Part shown: in pieces, positions 45,908-56,699 of the stretch
Layout: each line of letters starts with the position of its first letter
Position numbering within the stretch: position 1 is the first letter of the stretch
Assembly: GCA_949825065.1 (NCBI GenBank)
Contig: OX463849.1
Location: forward strand, 30,368,043-30,432,042
DNA length: 64,000 nucleotides
Source of the DNA: Odontocerum albicorne
Lineage: Eukaryota; Arthropoda; Insecta; Trichoptera; Odontoceridae
Direction of reading: 5' to 3'
Translations under genes and position numbers: made by a program
The notes under the pieces: model-generated
The model's database searches: none
Seen by the model: the letters and a program-made list of their open reading frames with translations, nothing else
Told to the model about the DNA's origin: nothing

Positions 45908-46268
45908 GTTTGAACGTGGAGAAGGGGAACGTTTGGGTGTGAAGTAGGGGAAGTATGGATGTGGAGGGGGGGAAAGTTTGGACGTGGAGGAGGGAAAAGT
46001 TTGGTTGTGGAGGAGGGGAAATTTGGATATGGAGAAGGGAAACGTTTGGGCGTGGAGGAGGGGAACGTATGGATATGGAGGAGGGGAAAGTTTGGAAGTG
46101 GAGGAGGGAAAATTTGGATGTGGATGAGGGAAAAGTTTGGCTGTGGAGGAGGGGAAAGTTTGGATGTGGAAGAGGGGAAGTTTGGATGTGGAGGAGGGGG
46201 AGTTTGGATGTGGAGGAGGGGAAGTTTGGATGTGGAGGGGAAAGTATGGATGTGGAGGAAGGGAAAGA
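45908..46268 (+). repeat. 22-23-bp minisatellite, about 16 units
   Basis: The consensus unit is 'gtttggatgtggaggagggg' plus 'aaa', with substitutions (gtatgg, ggacgtgg, ggttgtgg) and 1-3 base indels. The open frames across both strands (glycine/tryptophan- or proline/serine-rich) follow from the repeat. The unit resembles 'gtatggatgtggagaggcga' of the LINE-A C-terminus (33.26 kb). Confidence 0.93.
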
Positions 46269-46583
46269 TATTTTTCTTGAAAGGAAAATTTAACGCTATG
46301 TCGTTTTCGTCTTTACCCACAGAAAAATGGTATGCCGATATGTGTGTAGCGTCATTTTTTTTATAATTATATAAAGAATTTTTTATTTGTTTACCACTTT
46401 AAATAATATGCAAATTGGTTCAAACAATTAAAGATTATTTTAAATATTTCAAAAAAACCTTTATTTAAGGGAGTGTTTATAAAACCAAATTAAAGTTATC
46501 CCAGAAGAACAAAAAAACTGTTTTCGCATAATTCTATACATACCATATTTGACATCTTATGCCGATGGGCTATCACTCTTGGT
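46269..46583. other. Non-coding, no element recognised
   Basis: No supported frame. Confidence 0.3.
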
Positions 46584-46838
46584 TGAATATGATTGTCAGC
46601 CGCCTTGCAAACGGAAGACGCTTATGCATGTATTAGTTTATTTTGAATAAGCTGTGACACTTGAGCAAAGCTCACAGTGTAGACTGATTAAACTTAAAGT
46701 TCCGGTTGTAAGGGTACTTAACTACCAACACGACCGGCAGGTTCAATTTGCTACAGCCTTCTGTTCTGTAAGGCTGTGTTTTATATAATGCTATTATTGT
46801 GTTGCTTTAAAGTGCTACAAAAATTCGAGATTTTATTA
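46584..46838 (+). repeat. R1 repeat, longest copy
   Basis: 'gaatatgattgtcagccgcc', 'gaagacgcttatgcatgtat', 'aagctgtgacacttgagcaa', 'actgattaaacttaaagttc', 'ggcaggttcaatttgctaca', 'gccttctgttctgtaaggct' and 'gtgttttatataatgctatt'. About 255 bp, non-coding, no clear terminal repeats. Confidence 0.65.
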
Positions 46839-46949
46839 TAAATCTAATGTAATGTAATGCAATACAATAAATAGGTTGGATAACATTTCTTTAAAATTAT
46901 TTCTATCAAATTTTCAATTTATTTATGATATGCAGCAAATAATAAATTG

Positions 46950-47152
46950 TATTGTATTACACTTTCGTTGTCTATAGTGCAGCATAACCAGCTTATTGCC
47001 ATATAGCAATATCTTCCAACCAACCAAAATTTGTTAAAGAACCCTTATGTTCAAACCAGACTGATTTTTTTTATCTGAGTTTTAACGACGATCAAACCCG
47101 CAACCTCCGAGTTGGGAGACAAGCGTCTTACCGACTAAGTCACGGAGGTCGT
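46950..47152 (-). mobile_element. SINE-1: tRNA-like head plus LINE-C tail
   Basis: Minus strand: head 'cgacctccgtgacttagtcg' and 'gtaagacgcttgtctcccaa', 'ctcggaggttgcgggtttga', with A box (TGACTTAGTCG) and B box (GGTTTGATC). A short body follows, then 'ttttggttggttggaagata', 'ttgctatatggcaataagct' and 'ggttatgctgcactatagac'. The second part is the LINE-C tail. Complete or nearly so. Confidence 0.78.
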
Positions 47153-47179
47153 GTAAGAATAAAAACCAGTACGGAAGTA

Positions 47180-47258
47180 AATTCACCAGGATTCGAATCT
47201 GGGGCATACGTATACCTGGCATGAATGCTAACTGTTAAACCACGGCCGCCGACTTAGA
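47180..47258 (-). repeat. tRNA-like SINE-3 head
   Basis: Reversed: 'gtcggcggccgtggtttaac', 'agttagcattcatgccaggt' and 'cagattcgaatcctggtgaa'. The B box GATTCGAATCC is perfect and the A box (CCGTGGTTTAAC) fits. It lies directly next to SINE-1. It could be mistaken for a tRNA gene, but the cloverleaf arms do not pair and copies are dispersed. Confidence 0.55.
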
Positions 47259-47266
47259 ACTTAAGG

Positions 47267-47384
47267 AATCGTATGGATATGGAGTAGGCAAAGGAAGTAC
47301 GAGTAAGTACGAACAGAAACGTTTGGCGCTTTGTCATATATCCCTACCTCAATAGAGAAATGGCGTGATGGTATGTTTGTGTAA
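47267..47384 (+). mobile_element. LINE-A 3' end fragment
   Basis: 'tatggatatggagtaggcaa', 'acagaaacgtttggcgcttt', 'ccctacctcaatagagaaat' and 'ggcgtgatggtatgtttgtg'. TACGAGTA at 47298-47305 interrupts the VCRD region. Confidence 0.7.
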
Positions 47385-47387
47385 TGC

Positions 47388-47510
47388 TATGACCCTGCCG
47401 GTTTTTATATTTTCACCTGATGATGAGGTTAAAACCATGAAACCGGTAGGGTCATACGATAATCTTAAGTGGAAAAACAGTGTTTTATTAAATAAATTAC
47501 TATGTATGTG
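47388..47510. repeat. Fold-back element, small relative of 24692-25012
   Basis: 'tgaccctgccggttt' and 'aaaccggtagggtca' are near-perfect inverted arms around 'cacctgatgatgaggt'. Downstream 'aagtggaaaaacagtgtttt' parallels the outer arm of the 24.7 kb element. Confidence 0.65.
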
Positions 47511-48055
47511 TATATACGAGTATGTATGATTTATGTTGAGTCCTCTGAAAAAAAGTTAATTTTCTTAAAGTAGAATACGAGTATATCAAATCCATAAAAC
47601 GAATTTGCAATAATCCAAATGCCTTTATCATCAATCTGCGTATCTAGAGAATCGTACATCTTTTTCGCGAATCAAATTATTTCAAATGAAAACATCCCTC
47701 CTTTGATGTGTATCAAATATTCGTCGGGAATATCGTACCATGGATTTAGAAATATTATACCATGGAATTGGTAAATAACGTAATAAAAACATTAGGCTAT
47801 TTGCCAGCAACCAAATGAGTTATTGAAGGAAGTTAACATAATATTTTTTTTAGGTAAAATTTATTGTATACAATATTTCACCGTCTTCCTTTCTAGTATT
47901 TATTTAGGAAACAATTGGTAAAATATAACGCAACATTGACGCAATTCATATTCTACGTAATTCGATGTGAATTTTATATGATTTCATGCGTAAATTCAAT
48001 AAATTCTGAAAATATACTTTATTGTTTTTTAAAACAATATATAACCTTTGCCATC
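47511..48055. other. Non-coding, no element recognised
   Basis: AT-rich; two TACGAGTA motifs (47515-47522, 47576-47583). Confidence 0.35.
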
Positions 48056-48059
48056 TTAC

Positions 48060-48470
48060 TCATCTTCTGAAAGATAGATAGTTATTCGTATCTTCTTCTT
48101 CCGGTCCTTATTTGAGATGAGTGCATCACTCCATGAGGACCTAGTCATATTTTTTATTTGGACTATCTACCTTGCTGGATACCGTCCTCTTGCTCCCTGT
48201 TACTCAACATTTTTGGACCGTGCCAGCTTCCTCACACTGTCTGACAGTATTATCATCCTACATAACAACCTTCATAAGATCTAAGGATCTTGAAAGATGA
48301 ACTTGATGCGCCATCCTGTCCACAAGTTGCGAAGCATAAGGTGCCAATTAATACTTCATTAAGATTTAATATTTGATTTTTCTTCCGCGTCCACGTTTTC
48401 ACTGCATAGAGTGCTATGGAGAAAACCAGATCTCCCATCAGAAGAATTTTGGTGTTACAAAGTATAGAAG
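48060..48470 (-). mobile_element. Possible LINE debris
   Basis: Minus frame 48253-48438 contains SIALYAVKTWTRKKNQILNL, reminiscent of the 'S..LYG.ETWT..K' thumb motif of endonuclease/RT LINEs. The 5' and 3' neighbours are too decayed to assign. Confidence 0.35.
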
Positions 48471-49795
48471 ATTAATATATACCTAAAATGCCCCTCATTA
48501 GGGTTGTCAATAAAGATAAAACTCTACATAGTCCTAAGCGGGGACACACATGTGTTCTCGTTATTATTGACGCAACGCGGCGGTTTTAACTGTATTTTAC
48601 TTCTTATACCTTGGTGATCTTGTTGATAAAAAACTTGACTTACACCGGGAGGTTTCGAATTCAATTACCGATAGTACAATAAAATAGTAAAAAAAGAGCT
48701 CCAGTCTGGTATCAAAGATCGTCTGGTAACAATCCTCGTAAGATAGTATTATTAACATGTATACTAATTTATCGCGAGATCTATCTCAACTCTATAAGTG
48801 ATATTAAAAGCAGTGTTATCTCTCAACTACACCCTTAAATATGATCACTAATTCAGGTATGTTGAAGAGAAAAAAACACTTACGACTGGAAAGAGCTCTC
48901 AAAAAAGATGGCACTAGGAGATCTCTATGCTTTGGTTAACTTGAAGAGTCCTGAATAGACTCTAAGTAAAGGTTAACATACGGAGATGGGGTTTTTGAAC
49001 GAATTAAAGAACGTGAGGCTATACAAAACTCACAACACTTGTTGATTTGTCTGAATCTCAGAGCTACATACTCGGGGCAAGACCTAATTCATTCGAATAA
49101 TATGGCAATCTGGTTGCATCTAGTGATATAAATCATAATTGATTTTCCCGATTTCTTCAATAAAATTCAATTGTGTAACTTGGGGTTTTTACAGTTCGAG
49201 TAACACCCAATTTTAATTTATTCCGCTGTCTTCTTTATCTACGATTCATTTGTTCTCGATCAATATACAAGTATATGTTAATCCCTTTTATTTATGCAAA
49301 CTAATTTCAAGCCTTGTCAATGTCGTTGTTATAACAACTGTCTTTAACAAACAGTTTTCCCTTATGCATTAATTCCCTTATCTATTGCATATTATTTCAA
49401 CACATATTCTTTGTAAAGCACGTTTTCTTCCCCGTTTATTCTACTTTTGGAACACTTTTTGTGCCTAAAATTCAGAAAATAATTTTGAGGATGCTGCGAC
49501 TGAGCTACTGTTTATTACTTATAAAGTTTGATGCGTAAGCTCAAATTAAGGGCGCATTATTTAAACCTGAACGAAGCCAAAACTTCTTATATATCATTGA
49601 TATTTGAGTCAATAATTTCCAAAGGGATTCCCCACTCAACCTTACATCGGTTCATTTTGAGGCCGATTGACTTCGATTATACATTCGAGTTTTTGTGAAC
49701 GTGTAGGCAACCTTTTATACTATTCAAACTCTAGGCTTTAAGTCGCTTTATAAGTATATTTATCGCGCTGCGATTAATTCGTTAATTTAAAAGAC
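48471..49795. other. Non-coding, no element recognised
   Basis: About 1.3 kb without a supportable frame, repeat or inverted end. Confidence 0.35.
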
Positions 49796-49799
49796 AATT

Positions 49800-50012
49800 T
49801 AATATATCACCATTTAGAGAACAAACTCTCCTCAAGGGCGCTCTGTCTGGTGACTCGAATCCACTATTATTAAACAAATCACGTCTGGCAGTTTTACCAG
49901 CACCCGAGCGCAAAGTGTGTAACACTTTATATGTATGCAGTGAAATCGAATCTCACAATCTCCGGGTCGGAAGACAAGCATCTTACCAACTAGGCCACGG
50001 ATATTGCCAGAG
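49800..50012 (-). mobile_element. SINE-2, near-complete copy
   Basis: Minus strand: head 'atatccgtggcctagttggt' and 'aagatgcttgtcttccgacc', B box in 'gagattgtgagattcgattt'. Then body 'gtggattcgagtcaccagac', 'agagcgcccttgaggagagt' and 'ttgttctctaaatggtgata'. This copy shows that the shorter pieces at 0.12, 9.0, 13.55, 18.35 and 58.95 kb are SINE-2 3' halves. Confidence 0.75.
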
Positions 50013-51529
50013 TCAGACCTTAAGTCGGTCGTCGCTACTATTATTTTCACACTTATGTGTGTCACCACCGAAAGAGAAGTCCCTTAGGACAGTATTTTTT
50101 TTGTCACTACATGACGTTGCGCTCATTTGAAAAAAAACATTCAATCTTCTTGTTTAGATCGCGCTGGATGAGGACTTATTTTATTCCCCATAACAGCGTG
50201 GGTGATTGTGGAATCTAACTAATTACTGTTAAAAATGCAAAATGTACCTTATTTAAAGTGCAAAATGTACCTTATTTCATGTTGCAATATGCCTTTTGAC
50301 ACATTTTTCTATTTTATTATCTTTCGAAATCATACATTAAAATATCAAATTTCTCAAATTTCCTATTGTTCTTTCAGAATCACTTCAAATATGAATAGTT
50401 AAATTAAATGTACTGTGTCATTTTCTCTCTCTCTCTCTCATGTGGTACTCCAAAACATATTCACATTTATGATGCGCTATGTCCCTGTTTCATTTAATTA
50501 ATTGACAAAAACCTTTATATTTTTCTCTATATGCGCTTAAAAATTAATTTCATTGCGTGAGTGATATGAGTTTACTCTAAACTATTGTACAATCAATATT
50601 GTGTGAGCGATATGATTCTACTCTAGCTACAATCAATATATCAAATACACCTCGAAATATTTTTACACCTCAAAGTATTTTTAAACAACCCTCAGAATAT
50701 TTTTATTTAATTATTTATATATAAAGTACACCACGAAAATGTTAAGTTATTGAATAACTTTCTCATAATTCATCACGAGTTTTAAACTCTTTTGTAAAAG
50801 TAATTACATATTAAAAAGTGTAGAGTGATGAAAAATTCCTTGTTATTCGGCAATTTTTCACTAAGCAAAATTTTCACCTGAAATTTGAAAGCCGTCTTAG
50901 TGAACTTTTGCCAGAGGGGGGTAGGTAAATCTCTAAAATGAAAGTTTCCTATGGATTAATTAAAATTTCCGGCGTTGTTTTCCGAGTGCCTACTTCACAG
51001 TGGCGTCCCATCAACGAGGATTTTAAGAAAAAATGGGTTTTTGAATTATCCTGAAAATTGAATTATTTAACCAGCATTTGTTTTAAATACACGAGTTTTC
51101 ATAGAAATCTGAGTTTACTAAAAGTTATATTTAATTTTAAGTAACTAAAGTTACTTTTATTTGAAAAAAGCTTCATGTATAAGGGTTTACTCGGTACGAT
51201 ATGGTAATTTTGAAGTTGGTTTTCGTTAAAATAAACAAGTTTTTATGATTTTTTTGGTAATTGAAATTAAGAAATTTCATACTAAGAAATAAAGTTTAAA
51301 TTTTATTAAAAAAAAAAATTACTAACTCACGCGTATAGGTTATGTGTATGTCTTCAACATTACTTATCTAGTCTTTGGGTTTAGAATCACTTAACTGGGT
51401 AAGTTACTCGTTGTTCGTCATCATACATACTTGTTCACAATAATACATCACCACATCTTACATATCACACAAATCTAGCGATTGTCAGTTTTGTTACTGG
51501 ATGAACTTTTAAACCAGATTAATACCATT
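50013..51529. other. Non-coding with small tandem repeats
   Basis: Small repeats only: 'aaagtgcaaaatgtaccttatt' type 21-bp units twice at 50238-50281; a (CT)n run at about 50427-50440; and two ~45-bp imperfect units at 50556-50642 ('gtgagtgatatgagtttact' / 'gtgagcgatatgattctact'). The GC-richer patch near 50890-51020 is unassigned. Confidence 0.5.
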
Positions 51530-51605
51530 TTTTTGGTAACCATTGGGGATCGAATCCGAAATATCAAGGTAAAATACATGCTTCTTACCAATAAGGCCAC
51601 AGTAA
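51530..51605 (-). repeat. tRNA-like SINE head
   Basis: Reversed: 'actgtggccttattggtaag' and 'atttcggattcgatccccaa'. A and B boxes are recognisable; body short and A-rich. Confidence 0.55.
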
Positions 51606-51829
51606 AAATAAAAGAAAAGGGATTTTTTCGTAACAGGAATCTCATCATATTATGAATTATAACCGCTTGGTTTGATCATTCAATAAACACTGTTTTTTAA
51701 ATAATGGTTATGTAAAACTATTCAATTTGATATAAATCAGACTGAAACCAAACTCTAAATTGAACCCAAAACATTAAGGGCTAATGAAACACTTGTTAAT
51801 CGTCAAAATTGTTGCCAATATATCTTTTT
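51606..51829. other. Spacer
   Basis: Nothing recognised. Confidence 0.3.
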
Positions 51830-52150
51830 TTTCTTATTTATTTAACACAGTAATATATGGTACAAATATTAGCCAAAGGCTATAACTACGAGTATACACA
51901 AATTTATATCTTATAATTATGAACATTAAATTTAATTTCCAACATGTCACTTTATTTTTATAATCTTAATATATGTTTTCTAACAATTAGTTAGCACCTA
52001 CATACTACTTATAACTAGATAACAATTCTTACAACTAATTATTTGGGAATACCAGTCCACTCGTTCAAGCTACTTGTATTCCATCACGTTCACCTCAGTC
52101 TTGGTTCTCCCGGCTTCAGACCTTGGTTCTCCCGGCTTATAATGTATGTG
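51830..52150 (-). mobile_element. LINE-E (Jockey-like) 3' UTR only
   Basis: Aligns block for block with 60190-60525: 'cttaatatatgttttctaac', 'cacctacatactacttataa', 'ctagataacaattcttaca', 'gtccactcgttcaagctact', 'tgtattccatcacgttcacc' and 'gtggactagtcagg'. The insertion starts inside the 3' UTR. It holds a 6-base CGAGTA addition at 51887-51894 that the other copy lacks, and a 22-bp local duplication ('ccttggttctcccggctt' twice). Confidence 0.8.
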
Positions 52151-52184
52151 GACTAGTCAGGAAATAATAAGTATGTTTAACATA

Positions 52185-52500
52185 TTCCAGACTGAAAAGA
52201 GTAGAATAAATGCTGCTGAAATGTGTGCACATAGAAGAGTATATAAGGTGACAATGTATGACAAAATACGAAATGAAGTGATTAGGGATGAAAGTGAACT
52301 TAAGGCTGATGTGCAGAGTAAGATGAAGAAGAATATTGTGAGATGGTATGGGTATGTACTCGTAGCACGAATGAATGAAGCAAGACTCACAAAATAAATG
52401 TGTAGTTCAAATTTGAGTGGAGTGGCATGGCAGAGGAATACAAAAAGAAGGATTATTGGGTCAAATTAATGATATTTTGAAAGATGGACTCCATTGAATC
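52185..52500 (+). mobile_element. LINE-A fragment (plus), relatively open
   Basis: The frame to 52397 reads EKSRINAAEMCAHRRVYKVT, then MYDKIRNEVIRDESELKADV, then QSKMKKNIVRWYGYV, then LVARMNEARLTK. This is the thumb-to-WFGHV region of the family. The CTCGTA addition at 52357 keeps the frame and adds two codons (LV). After the stop, 'aatttgagtggagtggcatg' and 'atgatattttgaaagatgga' continue the family. Confidence 0.82.
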
Positions 52501-53127
52501 TCCATTTATCTATTCTATTTTTCAATTCTTTGTGCAAAACAGATTTAAAAAAATAGAGAAAAAACCACGTATACAACAATAACAATTCATAACTTGACGG
52601 ACTTCGATAAAAAATAAAGACACAATGTATATGAATAACATTAAAACAAATTATAACATGTTATAACTTAAATCTCACAAATTAAAAGATTTACTGGATT
52701 AAACTTAATTCAGGATCTTTTTTTCCTGAAGGATTCGAACGACACGTGAAAAACGTCTATATGAGGACACATACGGTTTAAAGTGTGATTGATCTACCTA
52801 CCTTAATTTACAAAAGCAGGTTGGTCCGACACAAAGGTTGAAAGAGTAATCTATATGTGCGTTGTCTCAGAGAATTATCAGGAACATACAAGTATATAAC
52901 GAGAGTGGTCAAGACGGATGAGTTAACCAGATTACCCCTAAGCAAACAAAATAAGTGGAAATACAATCGAAGAGATCTTCCACTCTCTTTTGACCTATAA
53001 TTTAGTAAAAATACACTGTAATTTAGTAAAAAGACACTATACTAGTAAAAAGAAACTTGAATACAGATAGAGATTTATCCATATTAACTCACGTAAAGGT
53101 AACAGAAAAATCATTAACATGTAAAAA
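52501..53127. other. Non-coding, no element recognised
   Basis: AT-rich; no supported frame. Confidence 0.3.
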
Positions 53128-53264
53128 GTAATAGAAATTTTAAGAGCGGTATGACAAGGTATCAGTACGTGGAAGAGGCTAAATATGTGTGTGTCGAGTT
53201 AAATAAACTGACACTGTTTTCTCTGTCTATGCCAGTAGTAAAACGGCGTGATGGTACGTATGTA
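53128..53264 (+). mobile_element. LINE-A 3' end, target of the mariner insertion
   Basis: 'gtacgtggaagaggctaaat', 'atgtgtgtgtcgagttaaat', 'ttttctctgtctatgccagt' and 'aaaacggcgtgatggtacgt' reach 'atgta', where the mariner starts after TA 53263-53264. Confidence 0.7.
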
Positions 53265-54551
53265 TTAGGTCCTTACATATGAAATTGGCGTTTTGCCGTA
53301 CTGGCAACTTTGATCTCAAATATCTTCTCTTTGGTTAGGAATTCCAAATTCAAATTTATACAGCTATTTACTCAAGTATTTGTGTTTCGAAAATTATAAT
53401 TCATTTGTTTTTTCCTCAATTGTTTTTTTTCTTTGCGTCACTCAGTTTACAAAATGGAAAACTTGAAATATCGCGTTATTTACGAGTACGAGTTCCACCG
53501 TGGCACCAGTGCTGCAGAAACGGCTCGAAGGATTAATGATGTGTATGGCGACGGTGCCGCAAAAGAAAACACAGTGCGTTTTTGGTTCCAACGTTTTCGT
53601 TCTGGAAATTTCGACCTGCAGAACAAGCCCCGTGGACGGCCGGAGACCAAAGTTGATAATGAAGAATTGAAGGCTATTGTGGAAGCGGATCCATCGCAAA
53701 CCACGTCCGAGTTAGCTGCAGGCTGCGGTGTTAGTGATAAAACTGTTTTAATCCACTTGAAGCAAATTGGGAAGGTGAAAAAGCTTGAAAGGTGGGTACC
53801 TCACGAATTGAGTGAAGCAAATCAACAAACGCGCGTTAACTGCTGCGTTGCATTACTCAACCGGCACAATAATGAAGGGATTTTGAATCGAATCATTACC
53901 TGTGATGAAAAGTGGATCCTGTATGATAATCGGAAGCGCTCATCGCAATGGCTGAACCCTGCCGAACCAGCCAAACCATGCCCCAAGCGAAAATTGACTC
54001 CAAAAAAGTTACTTGTGAGCGTTTGGTGGACTAGTGCTGGTGTCGTTCACTACAGCTTTCTTAAATCTGGCCAGACGATTACGGCAGATGTCTATTGTCA
54101 GCAACTGCAAACCATGATGGAAAAGCTAGCTGCTAAACAACCGAGGCTGGTTAATCGCTCTAGGCCACTGCTGCTTCATGATAACGCTAGACCACACACT
54201 GCACAACAGACGGCTACCAAATTAGAAGAGCTTCAATTGGAATGTCTAAGACATCCACCGTACTCTCCGGACCTTGCCCCAACAGATTACTATTTTTTTC
54301 GAAATTTGGATAACTTCTTGCAAGGTAAAAAATTCAACTCCGATGGGGCAGTCCAAACCGACTTCAAAGATTTTATTGATTCCCGTCCGAATGGTTTTTT
54401 TAGTAAAGGGATCGATGAACTACCTATGAGATGGCAAAAGTGCATAGATAGCAATGGTACATACTTTGATTAAATAAATATATTATATTAAAAAAAAATC
54501 AACTTTATGTTCCTCCCAAACAAAACGCCAATTTCATATGTAAGGACCTAA
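53265..54551 (+). mobile_element. Intact mariner element, cecropia-type (Hsmar1-like)
   Basis: 1287 bp bounded by perfect 31-bp inverted repeats starting TTAGGTCCTTACATATGAAA (53265-53295 and 54521-54551 reversed) and flanked by the duplicated TA (53263-53264, 54552-54553). One uninterrupted transposase frame. It sits in the TATG-rich tail of a LINE-A copy. Perfect repeats and an unbroken gene mark it as the youngest element in the window. Confidence 0.95.
53454..54473 (+). CDS. Mariner transposase, DD34D
   Basis: 339 residues from the ATG at 53454, full length for mariner. An upstream in-frame extension to 53433 lacks an ATG. Residues 1-110 hold the two helix-turn-helix DNA-binding motifs: FHRGTSAAETARRIN, then a GRP linker at 61-63, then QTTSELAAGCGVSDKTVLIH. 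WVPHEL at 114-119 is the mariner signature. The DDE catalytic triad is complete: D151 in ITCDEKW, D243 in LLHDNARPH, D278 in YSPDLAPTD, with exactly 34 residues between the last two. KQIGKVKKLERWVPHEL, ITCDEKWILYDNR and the RWQKCIDSNGTYFD end are closest to the cecropia/Hsmar1 group. The enzyme excises and reinserts the element at TA sites in the nucleus. Every key residue I can check is present, so activity is plausible but not shown. Confidence 0.95.
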   Translation: MENLKYRVIYEYEFHRGTSAAETARRINDVYGDGAAKENTVRFWFQRFRSGNFDLQNKPRGRPETKVDNEELKAIVEADPSQTTSELAAGCGVSDKTVLIHLKQIGKVKKLERWVPHELSEANQQTRVNCCVALLNRHNNEGILNRIITCDEKWILYDNRKRSSQWLNPAEPAKPCPKRKLTPKKLLVSVWWTSAGVVHYSFLKSGQTITADVYCQQLQTMMEKLAAKQPRLVNRSRPLLLHDNARPHTAQQTATKLEELQLECLRHPPYSPDLAPTDYYFFRNLDNFLQGKKFNSDGAVQTDFKDFIDSRPNGFFSKGIDELPMRWQKCIDSNGTYFD

Positions 54552-54553
54552 TA

Positions 54554-54789
54554 TGTTTTACATATTTCCTTAAAGAAAAATGTTTAATTTTCTTTATATC
54601 AGCATCATTAAAAGTTATTTACATTAATATTTATATTTGAGTAGGGATTCAAATGTATTTTTGTTGTTTGCACAAAAAAAAAACACTTTAGAAATTTATA
54701 ACATACGCTTTCAGATTGTATCCTATAATTTATAATTTGATGTCGAGTGATTGTTTTGTATTTGTTAGTAAAAACCAAACTAAAATCGT
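54554..54789. other. Spacer
   Basis: Nothing recognised; right flank of the mariner insertion. Confidence 0.3.
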
Positions 54790-54882
54790 TTTTTTTTTTT
54801 AATTTTAAGTTCCAACGGGAATCCAGCCCGCTACTTCCGGATTGGAATACAAATATTTTACCAACTAAGCTATGAAGTTCCT
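54790..54882 (-). repeat. tRNA-like SINE head
   Basis: Reversed: 'gaacttcatagcttagttgg' and 'taaaatatttgtattccaat', 'ccggaagtagcgggctggat', 'tcccgttggaactt', followed by an A-rich run. Same layout as 63893-63981. Confidence 0.55.
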
Positions 54883-56699
54883 TAGTCATCGATTCATCAT
54901 TGCATCCATTTATTAAACTTCTCGAATATATTTGCGGAATAAATCATCTGACATTTTTTGACCACAATATATTATAATACGAGTATATTGTATTTATATA
55001 TTTTTTTTAATTCCTTCCTTTCTTATTTTTGAAAGCTTGAAGCCATCTGGACCCTCATAATGTACCTGTGCATTTCACTAATGTATTGATATATGTTATC
55101 ATATATTTAGATAATATATTGTTGCGTTGTCTTACACTTAAATCTTATACAACATAACCTTTTGGGATTATTACCACATGTCAAGCAGAAATACATTAAA
55201 GAGGCCTTAAGTGAAAACAAGACGGGAAAAATTGCTCCGTAGTTGACTGTGCATATGTTACGTAAAAAAGTGCATGTCCTGGATCGTAGTGCATATATCT
55301 TGAATAATTTAATATTGTTTTTACTCGCTCATTCTGTATTATTTGCGACATAAATTATACACAACTCAAAAATATACTTAAACAATAACAACTCTGCATA
55401 GTAAAATGCATTTCTCTATTTTGCATGAAAATATGTGATTATATTTAATGTTGACGTATACATAGAGAGACTTATCTTTTTTTAATATCATGTTTATTAG
55501 ATAAAGTCTAGGCGTATATAAAGAAAATGGCATTTGATATTTAATCGAACTTTATAGAGGCCAGTGAGATTTTGTAAGTAAAATAAAAAAATGATTTTGT
55601 AAGTAATATAAAAAAACATAATTGCGGCCGCCATATAAAAAATAATTGAAAAGATAAAAACATTTGAGCTATGTCCGTTTTATGGATAAATTCATATTCG
55701 GGAATAAAAACATTGGACGTATCGTGTACGTCCATCTCTTGAGGTAAAAATTTGCTCGCCGTACGCCGTACGGTCATACTCATTTAGAGGTTAACATAAA
55801 TGTTTACTGTGAAATAATTATGATAATCGCCTCCGAATTTTTTTCAGTGCATTAATATTATCAAATTATGTTGTGAATTTGTATAAAATATTTTTATTTA
55901 TTTATTAAAATTGAAGTATTTTTGTTAATATACTTACTACACATACTTTTTATGCGGGTCCATAGTAAAGTAACATGACACCAGTCTGATATAAGCACTC
56001 TGTCATAACAAGGCCGCATCAATCCATTTGAACAGACCCTCGGGGGTAGAAACATGTGTTGCGGGGCTTAACGTAATTAGTGAGATAACAAAAGTAATGT
56101 ATTGTGGTTTGTTGGCAACATTTACAAAGAAATTTAAAAAACTTACATTATTATATATTTAAAATTATTTATAATAAATAATATAAATCAAATTATATCT
56201 AAAGGTTTGGACTCATCTTGTGCGGCCGTTCTTCCCTAATCAGACATTTTTCCAGTATATGGAAATGAAATCCAACCGGGGACATCACAAATATTTTTCA
56301 ACCCAAATCTACAGTTTATAAAAAAAAACTATAGAGAATTTATTTATATAAAATACAAGGCATAGGTATACAGCTAATTCTTAAGAACATTTTTACATAT
56401 TGGTCAATATACAATGAAATACCTAAAAATATTTTTACGGACATGCATCAAAAGACATAAACATAGGAAACACATTTTAAAATCCTTTTTCTTTTGAAAT
56501 AACTTTTCTACTTATTGGATAAACAGACTTCTTAATTAGTTAAAAATTGATCGTATAGTTTATTCTTATATATATAAATAAAAATGTCAAAGAACTAACT
56601 GTAAAGTAAAAATTTAAAAAGAATTATATATGTGTATTTATGGTATATACCCCTTTGTAAAATACCTGTTCTAAAGTCAGTTGCAGAAAATTATATAAA
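54883..56699. other. Non-coding, no element recognised
   Basis: About 1.8 kb AT-rich. 'gccgtacgccgtacggtcat' near 55757 contains a short palindrome (CCGTACGCCGTACGG). TACGAGTA at 54978-54985. No gene. Confidence 0.35.

Noticed and set aside
45838..46366. Gly/Trp-rich and Pro-rich open frames
   Set aside because: Consequence of the 22-23-bp minisatellite; no protein family resemblance.
47180..47258. tRNA gene
   Set aside because: Pol III boxes are good but the cloverleaf arms do not pair and similar heads recur with SINE bodies; called a SINE head. The same applies to 36600, 51530, 54790 and 63893.
53481..53488. TACGAGTA inside the mariner gene as a footprint
   Set aside because: It encodes Tyr-Glu in an intact gene (YEYEF); most likely coincidental.
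53442..53704. Antisense frames in the mariner
   Set aside because: Shadows of the transposase gene.
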